From assembly GCA_963082875.1 (NCBI GenBank), contig OY720101.1, positions 6,572,001-6,636,000 on the forward strand: a DNA stretch of 64,000 nt, in the 5' to 3' direction. Below the pieces are notes generated by a model. The model saw nothing but the letters and a program-made list of their open reading frames with translations. It made no database searches and was not told the origin of the DNA. The stretch is from Corella eumyota. Taxonomy: Eukaryota; Chordata; Ascidiacea; Phlebobranchia; Corellidae. Numbering within the stretch: the first letter of the stretch is position 1; every line of letters starts with the position of its first letter. Positions 27,601 through 42,600 of the stretch are shown piece by piece. A program made the translations under genes and the position numbers.

Positions 27601-30600
27601 TAAAAGATGAATTTTCCCAAGTGTAAATAATGGAAGATACCGCTGAGTCATCCAATATGTCAGAATCATAACTGAAAAAAAAAATTAAAAATGTGAATTA
27701 TTTAAAGTATTGTAAATGGTATAAATCAATCATAATATTAACAGCTTAATGAATTGTCAAAAAATACACTTTTTACAATAGTTTATTTTTCTATGTTTAC
27801 ATGGCAATAGAGATAAACATAAAATAAGTCTGACTTTTTATAATAAAAGTTTAAATTCCATCATTAATTTAAATTTTTGTTAAAAGATATCTTGTTATAA
27901 ATATACATACCTATTAGCAATAGAGAGGTATAAATTATTCCTAAAGGTAAATGTAGTAGCTGAAGCCGCACCTCTTGTTGGCAAGGTTTGTATTTGATTT
28001 AGACTTTCAGTTACAATGTCAAACTTCATAACAATAGAATCAATACTGGAGACCTAAAAAAGCAAAAATTAAAATAATAAACACTTTTAGCAAATACATT
28101 TTTGTATCACCTTAAAGTTATAGGTTTTATATATATATATAAAACTAAATAAATATAAAACAATTTAAAGTAGACCCACTTTATTATTATCCATCTGATT
28201 AGTCATCACAATATAATGGTCATCAGAACTTGTATTAAAGTAAGTTGCACTAGAAGCTCCTTTGGTTGCAATGTCTTGAAGTAAAACTAAACCTTTTTGT
28301 CCAGAAGAAATTTTGTATAATCTAGACCAAGTTTCGCTTCTAAAATGTAAAATTTTACAAATGTCTTTAAAAAGAATACATGTTTAAATAATTTTAGCAT
28401 TTCGCTTGTTTTTATAAACAAGCAATTTTCATGTCTATCAGTTACAAAAAAAATTTGCCAATATTTACATTTACAATGCTGATCAACGTAGTTGCCAGCA
28501 CTTTAACATAACATAATGGGTTAGTTTACTGAAAAGTTACTTAAAAATATTATAAATAAATTGTTGAATGTGTTAACTAATATTTCCTACCTTCCTTCCT
28601 CCCCTTTGTTTGTAACAACCAAATATAAATTGTCATCAGATTGAAAAGTGATTGCACTACTACCGCCATCTGTTTCAATAGTCTACAAAATCAAATTAAG
28701 AATTTATCATGACTTTTCCCTTAACAAAACACTGAAGTTAGGCTGAGGATAAAATAATAATTTATTTCTTACCTGAACAAGCGTGAAGACACCCTGCCAC
28801 TTATACAAAGTAGAGTGAATACCAGCATGCAATGATGACAATGTACCATGTGACCCAACAGTTGAATACATTGGACCAATCAAATCATTTGTAAGCATGA
28901 TCAGGTAACTTTCATTATCAAATTCAAATGAGTAAAAATATTCAACATTGGTTGAAGAAAAGGTTTGAAATGGAGTAAAAAAGGGGGAATAATCCAAAGA
29001 TTTTTGTAAAGGCTTGGCAGTACCTAAATTTTAAACACATACTTTACTTTTCTATATATTAATCCTTAAGGTCTAGATGCCTTTAAAGCTTAAATATACT
29101 GCCTCAATCCTGTTCAAATTGACTTTAAGGTTTTTAGATTTTATTGATGATGAATGCCCAATAAGTTTTAGCTTAACTAAACTAATTTTGTCGTAATAAT
29201 TTTGGCACCTTACTTAAAAAGCAGTCATGCAGTAAGGAACCCAAGCCCTCGTAGTGAAGCAAAGTGCTCTAACTATTAACTACACTGCAAAATTTATATT
29301 AACCTGCATAACATTTTTTTAAATATACAATGGTAGTATAAATCTTACTTTAAATTTTAATAATAAAATAAGTAACTGTGTAAAATACTAAAATAAAAAC
29401 TTTTGTAAACATAAAATTTTTATTTTTGCTAACCTGGTAAGGTCATGACATCAACAGTAACTTGACCAAGAATTCCTTGTGATCTGACGACATCGAAATA
29501 AAATAATTTGTCACCAGGACCTTCTTGTATTTGATATTCTCTTGTACTATTCCTAGCAAAAAAAATATTTTAAACAAATCATGAAAATTTAAGTTCATAA
29601 GCTATACATATATAAATCAAAGCCCTGATGTCAATACCATATTTGTATATACAACAAATTTATAAGTCATTCAATATAAAAAAAATGACTTGTAATGCAT
29701 AAGCATAAATTATTATTTGTGATTATTAGTTGCAACCATACTACAACAGTAATTAGATAAAAATACATCCTAAAAAAGGGTGGTTAACTAGTTTTATAAA
29801 ATATATTGATCTAAATATTTATTTAAAATTTTAATTACTAAACATAGAAGTTAACAGTTTGTAGCCTAGCCTAACTTTTGCAGAAAACTAAAGTTGCATT
29901 AACAGATCTACCTTTTATCAAATTTAAAATATTGTTTAATTAATTCTATGTTATAAAATTTTTACCTTACACCATGAGAATACACAGTAAATTGACCAAA
30001 TGGGGCATCATTGGCACGAATAATAATCTCAGTTGTAGTTCTGCTTGAATCAAGTGTGGCACCTTGCTCAGGATCAAACAAAGTAACTTGATATCGTTCA
30101 TCTAATTCTGCATTGTAATCTGCCACAGCTGCTATTTCCAGTACCTAAGTTAAGCAACTTAATGTTAGATCAAGTTAATTTAAAGTAATAAAGTATTGCA
30201 GAAAAAGTTTAGCAATTTTTTAGATGTAAGATTCAAGTTTTTTGTACATTACTAGCTAATAATATATTTGGGTATAACAATATACCGGCAGCGTGGTGTT
30301 ATGGTAAGAACACTTGCTACACTACCATGAGGTAGTGGGTTCAATCCCCACTGCTCTCATGCTGTAGCACTCTCAAGTAAGGCGCTATAAACGGTATGTA
30401 CTCCTGCTGAGCCAGTACTTAATCAGCAGCATAATTATCAGGCAATTATAATCTATATATTATCCCAAACTGCTAAAGGCAACTCGAGACTGGGTCGGAG
30501 TAACTGATGTTACTTTATGTTTAGGTCGTGCATTCGACCTTCCCACATCGAGGATAAAGATATATACAAAAAAAATTAAAAAATAAACAAACGAATTCTT

Positions 30601-33600
30601 CAAAATTTAAAAAACATCAAAGCTATAAAAAAAAACATATTGAATTTTTTACATTAATATTAAAGTTGGCATAACAAGTTAACTATATATAAAGTTCTTT
30701 AAATATAAATTAAAAAAGCGTTGTCATCATTACCTCGAAACCAACTCCATCTTCTATAACAACATAACCATTAGTTGGTTCTAAATCTTCAAGTTCGCCA
30801 ATCAAAAGTTTTCCTTCAGTTGTCATCCTTTCTACTTTATATTGAACCACAACTCGACCAAAAATACCTTCTGGAGGGTTGCGAGTGATTATTAGCTCAG
30901 CAACACTATCTTCAAAACTAACCAAGAAAAATATATTTACCAAAATATTAAAAAAAAAACTATTTTGTGAAATAAAAACTTTTTAACAAAAAAAGTAAAA
31001 AATTTTACAAATAATAAAAAAGTTAAATTAAGATAACTAAATGTAACAACTTTGTTTTTTAAGCTATAAAACAGTTTGACTTTCTTAGCTAATTTCCACA
31101 AACTATTACAAGAAAATAAACTTAACAATTTATATAACAATTTTTTTTTAAATTTGGAAAAATTATTTAAAATAACGAACTTTTCACTATCTGGTTCTTC
31201 TAAGTAAATAACTTCATCGTTATCAAAAGACAATCGACCATGGGCGTCATCATTTGATTTAATTGTTACTCTGGCTTGGGTAAAGTTCCCCAGTTCAACT
31301 CCCTCTGATGGATTACCCAATGAGATGACAAAAATCTCATCATTCTCTGGTATGTTGTCATTAAGAATTGTGATGTCATAATAAGCTTGGTCCACGCTGT
31401 CACCAAACATAACCGTCTATAAAGACAAAAAATAATAACAATTCAACTTAAAAAATTTTCAAAATATGTTTTTATTTAATTTTTTAGAACACTTGGCTTA
31501 TCTACATGAGGTTACAGGTTTAATCCCTACTACTCTCATGCAGTAGCGCCCTTAAGTAAGTTGCTATAAACGGTATGAGCTCCTGTTCAGCATACACTAA
31601 ATCAGCAGCTTAAAATTATTGGTAAATATAATAATATCCCAAACTGCTAAAGCCAATTAGAGACTGGATCAGGGTAACTGATGTTACTCTATGTTTGGGT
31701 TGTGAAGTCGACCTTCCCACATCAAAGATAAGTAAATAAAAAAACTAACCCAAAATAACAAAGCAGTGGGAATAGTAAAACCAAGTGTTCTAACCACCAC
31801 ACCACATGTCAATTTCTTATTATCAAAATTACACTTACAGTTGGAATGCAATTAAAATCTTCACCCAAAGTGGCTTCGTCATTTTGTGGAAAGACAAAAA
31901 CACTAACTTCACCATACAGACCTCTATCTCGATTTATCTGAAGTCTTATTGTTGAGTTTGAACCCTGAAAAAGGTATTTTTTTTTATATTTGTTAAAAAA
32001 ATAAAAATATTACAACAAAAAATCAAAATACTTGATTGTAAAATTATACATATTTTTTATATTAATTTACAATTTAAACAACTTTAGTTAAATTTTAATT
32101 TTTTTATTTAAACAAAACTCACTGGAGTTTCTGATGCAAACACATTAACAGAATCAGGATCAAACGATATTACTCCTTTCGTTCCATCATTTGCATCAAT
32201 AACTACTTGAGACAAACTATTTTCTTCATCTTAAAAAATAATAAAAATTACATTTATTACCTAAAGTCAAGACAAATTTTTTAATTAAAAGACATTTTTC
32301 CCTAAAAAAATTACATATATTAAATTTTTTACACCAATTTTAGTTTTCTTACTTTTTAAAATTTCATATTATCTTACCAATTGTTGGTGGAAGTGTTGTT
32401 ACAATGTTGCCAATTAATTCAACTCTTGTCAAATTGACATAAAATATTTCATTTAATTCAGCAACATTGTCATCTATAATGTCTATGCTAATAGGCACTG
32501 AAGTGTCATCATCATTAAAGTCAATAAAGGAATGTGATTGGTCGAAAGAATAGTCAAGATCTGGATCAGCTGGCAAGAGGTCAGGATTGACAGTTGTCAA
32601 AGTACCTGTAGAAAAATATCAATATTTAAATTGTAAATTAAAAAAATTTAATTAAAACATAATTTTTTTCTTAGTAATTAATAAAGCATTGTAACATAAA
32701 AGATCTTAAGTTCGATTCTCACTTCTTCGTTATTGGATAACATGCTAATAAAATTTTTTTTATGACCAGCCCTAAAACCAACTGCGTGACTAATGATCAG
32801 GCAAGATCATCATGTCCACATTATAAAAGTTCAAGAAAAAAAACTGATGTTCATAGCGTGCAAGTAAATTTTAGTAAAAAGCAATTATTTGTTGCAATTT
32901 TCTTTGTATATATCTTTATCCTCGATGTGGGAAGGTTGCATGCGCGACCTAAACATAGAGTAACATCAGTTACCCTGACCCAGTTTTGAATTGCCCTTGA
33001 CAGTTTGGGATATTATAGATTATAATTCCCCAATAATTATGCTGCTGATTAAGTGCTGGCTCATCAGGAGTTCATACTGTTTATAGCGCCTTACTCAAGT
33101 GCACTACAGCATGAGATCAGTGGGGATTGAACCCACTACCTTCCCATTATACAGGGTACGAATTAACGTTTAAAAAACGATTCGCTAAAAATAAGGTCGC
33201 ATTTTTAGAGCAATTATTAGATCCAAGTCATAATCTTCGTTTTTTGTAACACTTGACGCATTGCGTGGCATTTTTAAAATGTAACGTATTGTTAAACAAT
33301 CGTTAATAATATTTCGCAAAAAAAACGAGAAATTTTTGATTACTTCAAAGCTATGTTATGTATTTAAAATTGCGCAACAACTAAACGAAATCGGGAGCTT
33401 AATTTACGCATTGCCAAAACATTAAAAGTTATTGTTATTAAATACCCTATAGTAACCTACATTTACGCAGAATTTGTTGATGTAATTAAATTAGTGTGAA
33501 ACCGGTTTAAAATAGATCGTAAAAATACACACACACGAAAGTTTTATTATTGCCTAAACCTTTTTTGGTTGATTCGCTTTTTCCAATATATTTGTAAAAA

Positions 33601-36600
33601 ACGATTCGCTAATTTTAAAAAACAATTCGCTTTTAGCGAACAGCTACCCGTTATTTCGTTCCCTGTTATACTTCAACAAACAATTTAATATAAAAAAGTC
33701 AAGAGATGAGCAAAAATGAAAAATTTACTAGTAATTAATTTCTAAATACAATAAACTTTTACCTGAAATAACCTCATAGTAAACTCTTACACTTCCAATT
33801 GCCCCAAACAACCTGTTCACAAAAATTTTAACATCACCCCCTTCTTCTTTTACATCAAGTCGCAAGGAGTTAGGGGCTACTCTAAATACCCCATGTGGGT
33901 TATCACTTTCTTGTATGGTGATTTCCCCAGTTGCAGACCGGGGGTCAATAATTGCACTTCCAGAAGGTGAAATGTCTAAATATTGATAAAAATTTAAAAA
34001 TAAAATAGGAATTATATTTTAGCTATATATTTATTCAAGTCTTTTGCCAATTATTCAATTTTTTTACACATAATAAAAATTAATTTAGATAATTAACAAG
34101 TTTTTATTGCATTAATGTTAATAATTAAACTCAGGATTACCGTTTAAAAATCGATTTGCTAAAAATAAGGTCACAATTTTAGATCAATGATTGGGCCCAA
34201 GTCATGATATTCGTGTTTTGTAACACTTGATGCCTTGAATTAGATTTTAAAAATGTACTACTATTATGCTTACTAAAGTTACGTTGCGCAATGACTAAAC
34301 AAACTGCGGGAGTAAAATTTACATATTGTGAGATAATGGAAAGTTAATGTTATTAAATGCCCTATGGTAACCTACATTTCTGCAGAAATATGTTGACGTG
34401 ATTAAATTAGTTCGAAACCGGATATTACTTTTTAATCAAAAATACAAAATTTTCTTAGAATGTAAAACCCAAGTAGTTACCATATGATTCAGCATGGCTT
34501 AGTATTATATTATAAACTTCTTTTATCTCTGGTATTTGATCAGGAGTCAAGTAAATTAAGATGGAGGCTTTGGTTTGTTGAGAATCAAACAAGACGTAAC
34601 CTTCTGTGTTGTTTAATCCAATGGAAACGTCATGGTTGGTAACTGATTCAGCGTACCATGTCACGTTACATGACCCCAATGCAGGGTCACTACGCTGAAG
34701 TTCAAAGGTCAAATTTCCACCTGAGCCATATTAAAAAAAAAATTTTTTTAAGTAGTTCAGGAAATATTTTAAAGTTAAGTGAGTAAAAATATGTACAGTA
34801 ACCCAATGTAGATCAGACTAAAAAAATTTTAAATAAAAATAAATAATTTATTTCCTAAATTTTAGTAGTTATCAAAACAGTGGGTCTTAAAACCAGAATA
34901 AAGAAGTAATTTTAAAGCTTTTAAAAAGAGAAGACAAATGGAGTTAGAAAACAAATTTATTTTATTAATTACTGTGTACACAAACCTTCTTGTCCAATCA
35001 GCGACAAGCTATTCTCCGCAAATCCAATAATTCCTCCAACAATATCATTGGCAAGAATCACAACTTTTGCTTTATCCCCATTTTTGGCCACAACAGCTCC
35101 ACCAGTAGGGTTGGAGAGCTGTAAAATTATGTCTTCATCTGGCTCAGGAATAGTGTCGTCGATTACACTCAAGCTAACAACTGCAAAGTAAAATTGTAGT
35201 TAAATTATTTAAAAGTTTTTATTAAAACTTAACAATTTGACATTTTTAGAATAATCATCTTTATTTTTAACCTTTTTCCATTTTTCTGCAAAGTTTTATA
35301 TCTTTTGTTTGTATTTTTAATAATTATTTTTTTTAAAAAAAGGGGTGTTTTTAAACAAAAATAATTGTTTAAAGATTTACAAACCTTTTTTGGTTTCACC
35401 ATGACCAAATTTTATTGTTGCATCATCACCAGTAAAATCATTGTTGCGTGAAGCTTTTCCACCAACAACTGACCAATCAACACTCACATTGCCAACACTG
35501 CCACCTAAAGAAACAAATTGTAATACAAATATTTGACAATATTTAAATATTGACATTTTAAGTAATGTAAAATTGATCAATAACTTATATATGCAAAGAA
35601 ACTTTTCATTGCGGTAACAACAATTTCTAACTTCCAAAAACAACCTGAGACCTTGTCAAAATCATCAAAAGTTTAATAAATTTAATCTTTAACATAAATT
35701 TTACCTTAATTTTTAACTAAAGACCAATTTTTGTTACAATTTACCTTGTCTTTCAACTGTCATCTGCAGTGACAAATCATGTCGTTCTTCCACATTAATA
35801 AAATCCTTGACAACAAAGTCTTTGAACACAAACTCTCCATATGGATTGTCATTCTCGAGGATGGTTATTCTGGTGATAGATGGTTGCAAAATAGTTGGCT
35901 TGTTGGTCTGATCTGGTTCAACTCCAACCATTTCAACATTTAGCAACCGAACCTTAGTTAACAAAATAAAATTTAATATAAAAATTTTTTTTATTTATAT
36001 ACATCTGAAAAATTTTAAAATAATTAAAAAACAGTTATTTTAAAAATAAGAAGCATCATTTTACTAAATATTTTAGTTTAAATAAATTAATTTCTAATTA
36101 TTACCATAAAATATTCATCAAGCTCTGGTTGATCATCTTCCAATATAGTTATGTTAATATTTGTCTCATTTTCACCAGGTTCTAATAAAACAGAAGCTCC
36201 GCTTAATGATATAAAATCCATCCCCGATTTTGCTTTGGATTTTAATAAAATACTTGTCTAAAATAAATAAATTTAAGATAAATGACGATAAAAATTTATC
36301 GCAATTATTTTTCATAAAAAATAGCAAAACTATACTTTTATTAACGCAAAATTTAGGTTGATTTAGTAAAAAATGCTACCATTTATATCAAAATTGATGC
36401 TAGAAAAAATAAAAATACCAAAATTTATACTAAAAATTAGGTTGCAAAAATATAAAAAATACTAGTATTAAAATCAAAATTCAGGCTAAAAATGTGAAAA
36501 AAATACTAATAAATATATCCAAAATTAAGTTAAAAAAGTAAAAACTACTAATATTTATAATATAAATTAGGATGGAGCAGTAAAAATACTAAAATTTTAC

Positions 36601-39600
36601 ACTAGAAAATACTAATATTTTACACTACTACCTCGGTTTCATTCTTTTTGTAATACTTGAAATCCTCTTGCGACATTTTAGATGTAATATCATTTCTATT
36701 CTCAATATCAACAACATTAACATTACTGTCAACATGATTCGTCATCCATTTGCATTCATATGAGAATTCATTGTAAATAAATGAAGCACAAAGTATTTCT
36801 CTTAGGCAAGCCTCACTGCATGTTAAAAGAGGTTGCAAAGATGATATAATATCAACTTTTTGAAAATTGTACTCTAGACCTAAAAATGGAATTATTATAA
36901 TTTACTTTTAGAACAAATACTTTATTTAAAATGTCATCAACCTAAAAAAAGGGTCATTTAAACCAAAAAGTAACAGTTTATTTTATTCCAATAAGTTTTT
37001 TTATTTTGGTTTTTCACACATTGATAAAAGTAAATAATAAATACGATATACAATTAATATTACAACAATGCGACGGTATATCTATATAATATACAGTTTT
37101 GTTAAATTAAAATATCATAAAAAAATAATACTTACCATTGTCAATTAATAGTTTTGGTTTTTCGTAATATCGCAGCAAACTTTCATTTCTTTCCAACATT
37201 TCACTAACAAGATCAACTCCCACTGTGCTATACACAACTCTCATAGTTCCATAAGTACCACCACTTGAATAAATTAACAAATTAAAAGGCACAAGTTTTT
37301 TCATAATAAATAAAGTGCAAGAAAAAAACGTAATGTGCCTAATATGTGATTATTAATTGGTTAGGTATATAACTCTTTTAAACTAATCTAAACAATATAA
37401 CCTAAATAACTGTCCTATTTATTACCACACAGAAGTGCACAGACAATACAGGACAATACATTTACCACACAGAATAAAAAAAGAGGGGGGGGGAGTTGCT
37501 TAGACTGTTTTTTTTTTTTGGTATTAGGACCGCTAAGGCCATTTCCCATAAAAAGAATAGGGCTGGGGTTAAAAAGTGGCTTGCTTATTGCTAGTATTTG
37601 GTTTTAATCAAATAACAGTATCCCCAAAAAAGGTAATTAGTAGGACCCACCTGAATACTACATATTAAAAAACATCTCAATGACAAAATATGAATACAGA
37701 ACCTCAGATATAAAACATAATAATAAATGCTTTAAAACAGAATCACTTTTTTGCTTCAGTGTTTGCTTAAATGTTACATCTACAAAATAATAAACCCAAT
37801 TATTAACTAACCTTCTAACAACTTCAACCTCCATATAATTATTGATGTCATCATATTCAACCGCATCATACATGTTGAACTTAAAACTAACATCTCCATA
37901 AGGTCTATCATTAGCAGGAACAACTACTTTTGCTGTATTGTTGTGAGGATTTATCCTGCCTCTTTCTGATTGCATTTCTGTTAACTTCACAGAGATGAGT
38001 TCATCATCTTCAGGTATGTCATCTGGAAGAACCTAAAAAGAAATAACTTGTTGACTAATTTTTTAAAATCTTTTCAATATCTTTGTTGTTTTTTAGAGCT
38101 GGCAAAAGTTTGTAAAAGCATATTTAAAATGTATTTTTTTTTAAAGTTTACTATAGGTAAATAAAAATAAAAACAATTTGTAAAAATTTGTAAAAAACTA
38201 TTAAAATGTATATTAAATTGAAAGTTCAGTTTGCCAAAAGTAAAACAATTCATAAAACATAAAAAAAATTTACTTATAAAAGAAAAAAGTTGAAACCTTA
38301 ATTGTAAATTTCTCTTCATTATCATTTGTTGCAAAATGTAAAAATCCTTCTTTTGCATCCACATCTTTTCCTCCATCAGCAAGATTTAAACTCGAAAACT
38401 CTTGATTGGTAGCCGAATCGGCGGGTGTTATTTCAACTTCCCATTTGACCGAAATTAACCCCTTTAACCCATTTTTTCGATGGACAGTAAAGGTTATTGG
38501 GACAGAGTTACCTTCAGTAGGCTCGTCAACTCGTGTTCGGTCAACAAAAATATCTAAACAAAAATATATTTAAAAAAAAACTGTTCAGGTTAAAAAACAA
38601 CAAAAAACAAATTTTGTATTTAGTCTAAACACCACAATAATTTAATTTATTTTAGTATCACGTTTGTCAAGGTTAATTAATTTTAATCTAAGTAACTATG
38701 AAAACTTTTTTTTTGTATTTTGAAATTCAAAAAAAAAATGTTAGTGATGGAATTATAAAAAAAGTAAATTGATTAAATAAAATAGCAATTTAAGTAGGAA
38801 ACATTGTATATATTTAAAGCTTAAAATTTGTAGTTGGCCTAGCTGTAAAATTTTCTGTTTTATAATTTTTCATTAATCACAACATTACAATTACCTAGCA
38901 CGCCATATGGGTCATCTGAGTTATCAATAATCACTCTACAAGTGTTGTTAACTCCCACTTTAGCTCCCCCAGTGGTACTTCCAGTGAGTAATTTAACAAC
39001 AAAGTCTTCCTGCTCTTCTGGAGCGAAGTCGTTGATAATTTTAAGAGGAATTGCTTTTCTTGATTCCCCATCCAAAATACTTACCTGAAAAAAAACATTG
39101 TAAAAATCATAAAATTAAAAAGTATTTTTTTATCTATATTTATTTATCCTCGATAAAAAAGGAGCTATTTTATGACCTAAGCACAGAGTAACGTCAGTTA
39201 CCCTAACCCAGTCATAGTTGTCTTTGTCAGTTTTAGAATATTGTAGTTTTATAAATGCCTGGTAAATACACTGCCGTTTAATTATTGGTTAGGCAAGGGT
39301 TTTTGCCGTTTATGGTGTCAAGTGTTCTAACCATTACACCATGCAGCCAATGCACACCACACTATAGGTATTGTGTACTGAATTAGCCATAAAATAATGA
39401 ATTGAAATGACTTATGAACTAAAATTAATTACATGATTTATTCTTACATACTAGATAAATTAAGAGATTAACTGCTACATTAGTACAAACAACAAAAAAA
39501 TAAACATCGCTTCTAACAAAAATTACAAACTCTTTAAAATTTAAAGTCAAACTTTTTAACAAAATAAATAAATAAAAAAACAATAAATTAACTTTTCACA

Positions 39601-42600
39601 ATTAAATTGACAAATTAAAAGTTTTAGCAAATTCACCTCTGTACTGAGCAAGTTATAATCTTCCTCCAGTCTTGCTTTACCAGTTTTGACAACTAATCCT
39701 ACAGTTACATCACCAAATAGACCCATTGTCCTATCTACATAGAGAAAATCTGAATCGTTTAAGGTATCTTCGTCAACTGTTATTGTGCTTGAACTTAAGA
39801 CAAGTATTCCATTAGGGGAGTCATTTTCTTTGATGATTACTTCAACTGTTGATTGGTGGTCAGAACCAAGTTTTGGCGAATTCGGAACTGAATTAAAATT
39901 TTTTTTTAAATTAGGTTGTCTTTTGCCAATAAACTTTTTTTTCACATTCATTATTGATGTGGGAAAGTCGATCTCACAATCTAAACATGGAGTAACATCA
40001 GTTACCCTGACCCAGTTTGAATTGACTTTGTCAGTTTAGAATATTATTGTTTATAATTGCCTAATGATTATAAGCTGCTAATTAAGTGTTAGCTTAGCAA
40101 GAGTTTATACCATTTATAGTGCCTTACTTATGGGCGCTACAGCATAAAAGCAGTGGGGATTGAACCCACGACCTCATGTAGGATTTCAAGAAAAAAACTT
40201 CAAAAAAATTAAAAAAAAAACTATAAACAGTAATAACCTAACGATGTTTATTGAAAATAAAAAAAAACTATTTTTTTATTGACCTTGCACACCAGATGAC
40301 ACTAATTCAACTTTCGTAAGTTTTACAAAAAATATTTCATCAGCTTCAGGTGTTTGGTCATCGTTAACATGAATTACAATATCAACCGATGATATATTCT
40401 CTGGCATAAGCACACTATCTACAGTAGGTTTGTAATCTTCAAGTGCATGTGCAATTCTATGAAAAAAATATCTAATTATTAATTTTAGTATTTCCGAATT
40501 TTATTTTAAAAAATATTAAAAATTGCTTTAAGCTCATTTTTTTATAAAATTCAGTATCTAAAAAACTTTTAAGTAGGGTAGTAATTGTTGCAATCATACT
40601 ATGTCAATCAACCTAATGTTACAACCTAATAAGTAAATTAAATATGACTTCCAATGGCCGGACTATTGTCTACTACTTCAAAATTATTCAAAAAAATATT
40701 TAAATAGTCACTTAAAAAAATATATCTAATAAAAAGTCATTAAAAATTGCAAATTTTTCAAGTAACTGTTAAACATCTTACCAGTATTTCTAAAAACAAA
40801 TTCCTTAAACAAAGCCTATATATACAATTTATAACTGTATCATACCCTCTTGTTAGATTATTAAACTCATTATCAACTGTTTCATAATAAACTCTGATTG
40901 TTCCAAATTTTCCTCCCAGACGTTTAATGGTGAGTGTTGCATTTTGACCCGACTCTTGAGTTGTTACTACTGTTGGTTGGAATATAATTAAACCTCTGAC
41001 ATCGTCGTTTGCTAGTATGATAATATTGCAAGTTACGTTGTTGCTTGCAAGTGAGCCTTGGGATACCTAACAACAAAAAAAAAGTTTAAAATTTCAAAAA
41101 AAAATAAATAAAATATATTAAAATAACCCATAAGATTGTAAGTTATAAGTAAGTTATCTACATAATCTATATATAAAGTAGCTTAGTGGATGACAGATGA
41201 AATATATATGTTTGTCCAATTTATAAGCCTACAAAACAAATAAAATGCTAGTATTTATTTCGTAGGCCTACATAAAAAAGAGGTTATATAAAATATATGA
41301 ATGAAAGTACAATTTATAGGCCTAAAAATTAAAAAAAGGTCAATTGTGGTGCCCAGGCAATGACATTTATTAGTTGTAAGTGAAATCAATTAAAATGCAA
41401 GTCTAGGGCAGGCAATCCACTAGCTGGTTGCAAAATTGTAACATTTTTTTTTTAAATCATAAAAAAAATATTATTTACAAAATACTATCAGAAAATACCA
41501 ACTTTAAATTTACTTTAGTTTTCTAAAAGATTAATATAGATGCAATAATTATTTAATACAAAATAACATTTACAATTATTGTGACTTATTTCTTACTTTT
41601 GTTAGTGTAACTGGTATAACATCATCAAACTCTGGTTCGTTGTCTGACAAAATGTTGACGACAATTTCAGCAGTTGTTTGACCTTCCATAAAGGTCACTT
41701 GACCACTGTGAGGTCTAACGTCATCAGTCACATCATTGTTTACTTTCCAATCTAGGATAACATCACCCAATGCACCTCCCTTTCTTATAACCTAATGAAT
41801 TAATTTTAAAACATCATTAAAAATTTAGAAGCCTATTTCTTTAGATTTTTAGATAGAAATCTGTTTTTATTGCCTGAAAAAGTATTTATTCATTTTTAAA
41901 AGTGGTTCTTTAGGTGTAAATATTTTAAGTTCAACTTTTAGAAAATACTACATTAAATCATTAATTTTGATTAAATTCCCATAGCTCTAGAGCCAAGATG
42001 TTAAATTGAACAGCCTAAGTTTATTGCAACCATTCCAAGTCCAACACTCATCCAAAATGGTTTAGCAAACTATAGCATCTTATTTATAAATGTTATTTTT
42101 AAATTAACCACACATTTACCTGTAGTGATGCAGTGTTTGTGCCAATATCTGGCTCAGCAACTTTAACACTGGTTTTACTAAACTGAAATACACCGAATGC
42201 GTCATCAGAAGGTCCAATAACCACCTTGGCCACAGATGCATTGCTCAACATTACTACAAAAAATAAAAAATTTTTGCTTGTTAAACCTACTTCTTGCAAC
42301 GTTTATAATCTTTAAATTTACTTTTTTTTTTACTTACCACCGCCAGTTGGGTTAAGTAGCTCAACATAAAAAACTTTTTCCAATTCGGATTCCATATCAT
42401 CAATTAATTTAACCTGTAGGGTTGTAAAACCAACACCATCTTCCAATAAAATTGTACCAGCAGATGACTGAACAAATTAGATTAAATTTTATAAAAAACA
42501 TCAGTTAACTTACTAAATATTTTATTTTTTACATTAAAAACATAGAGGAACATCAGTTATCACAACCCAGACTCGAGTTGCCTTTGGCAGTTGGAATATT

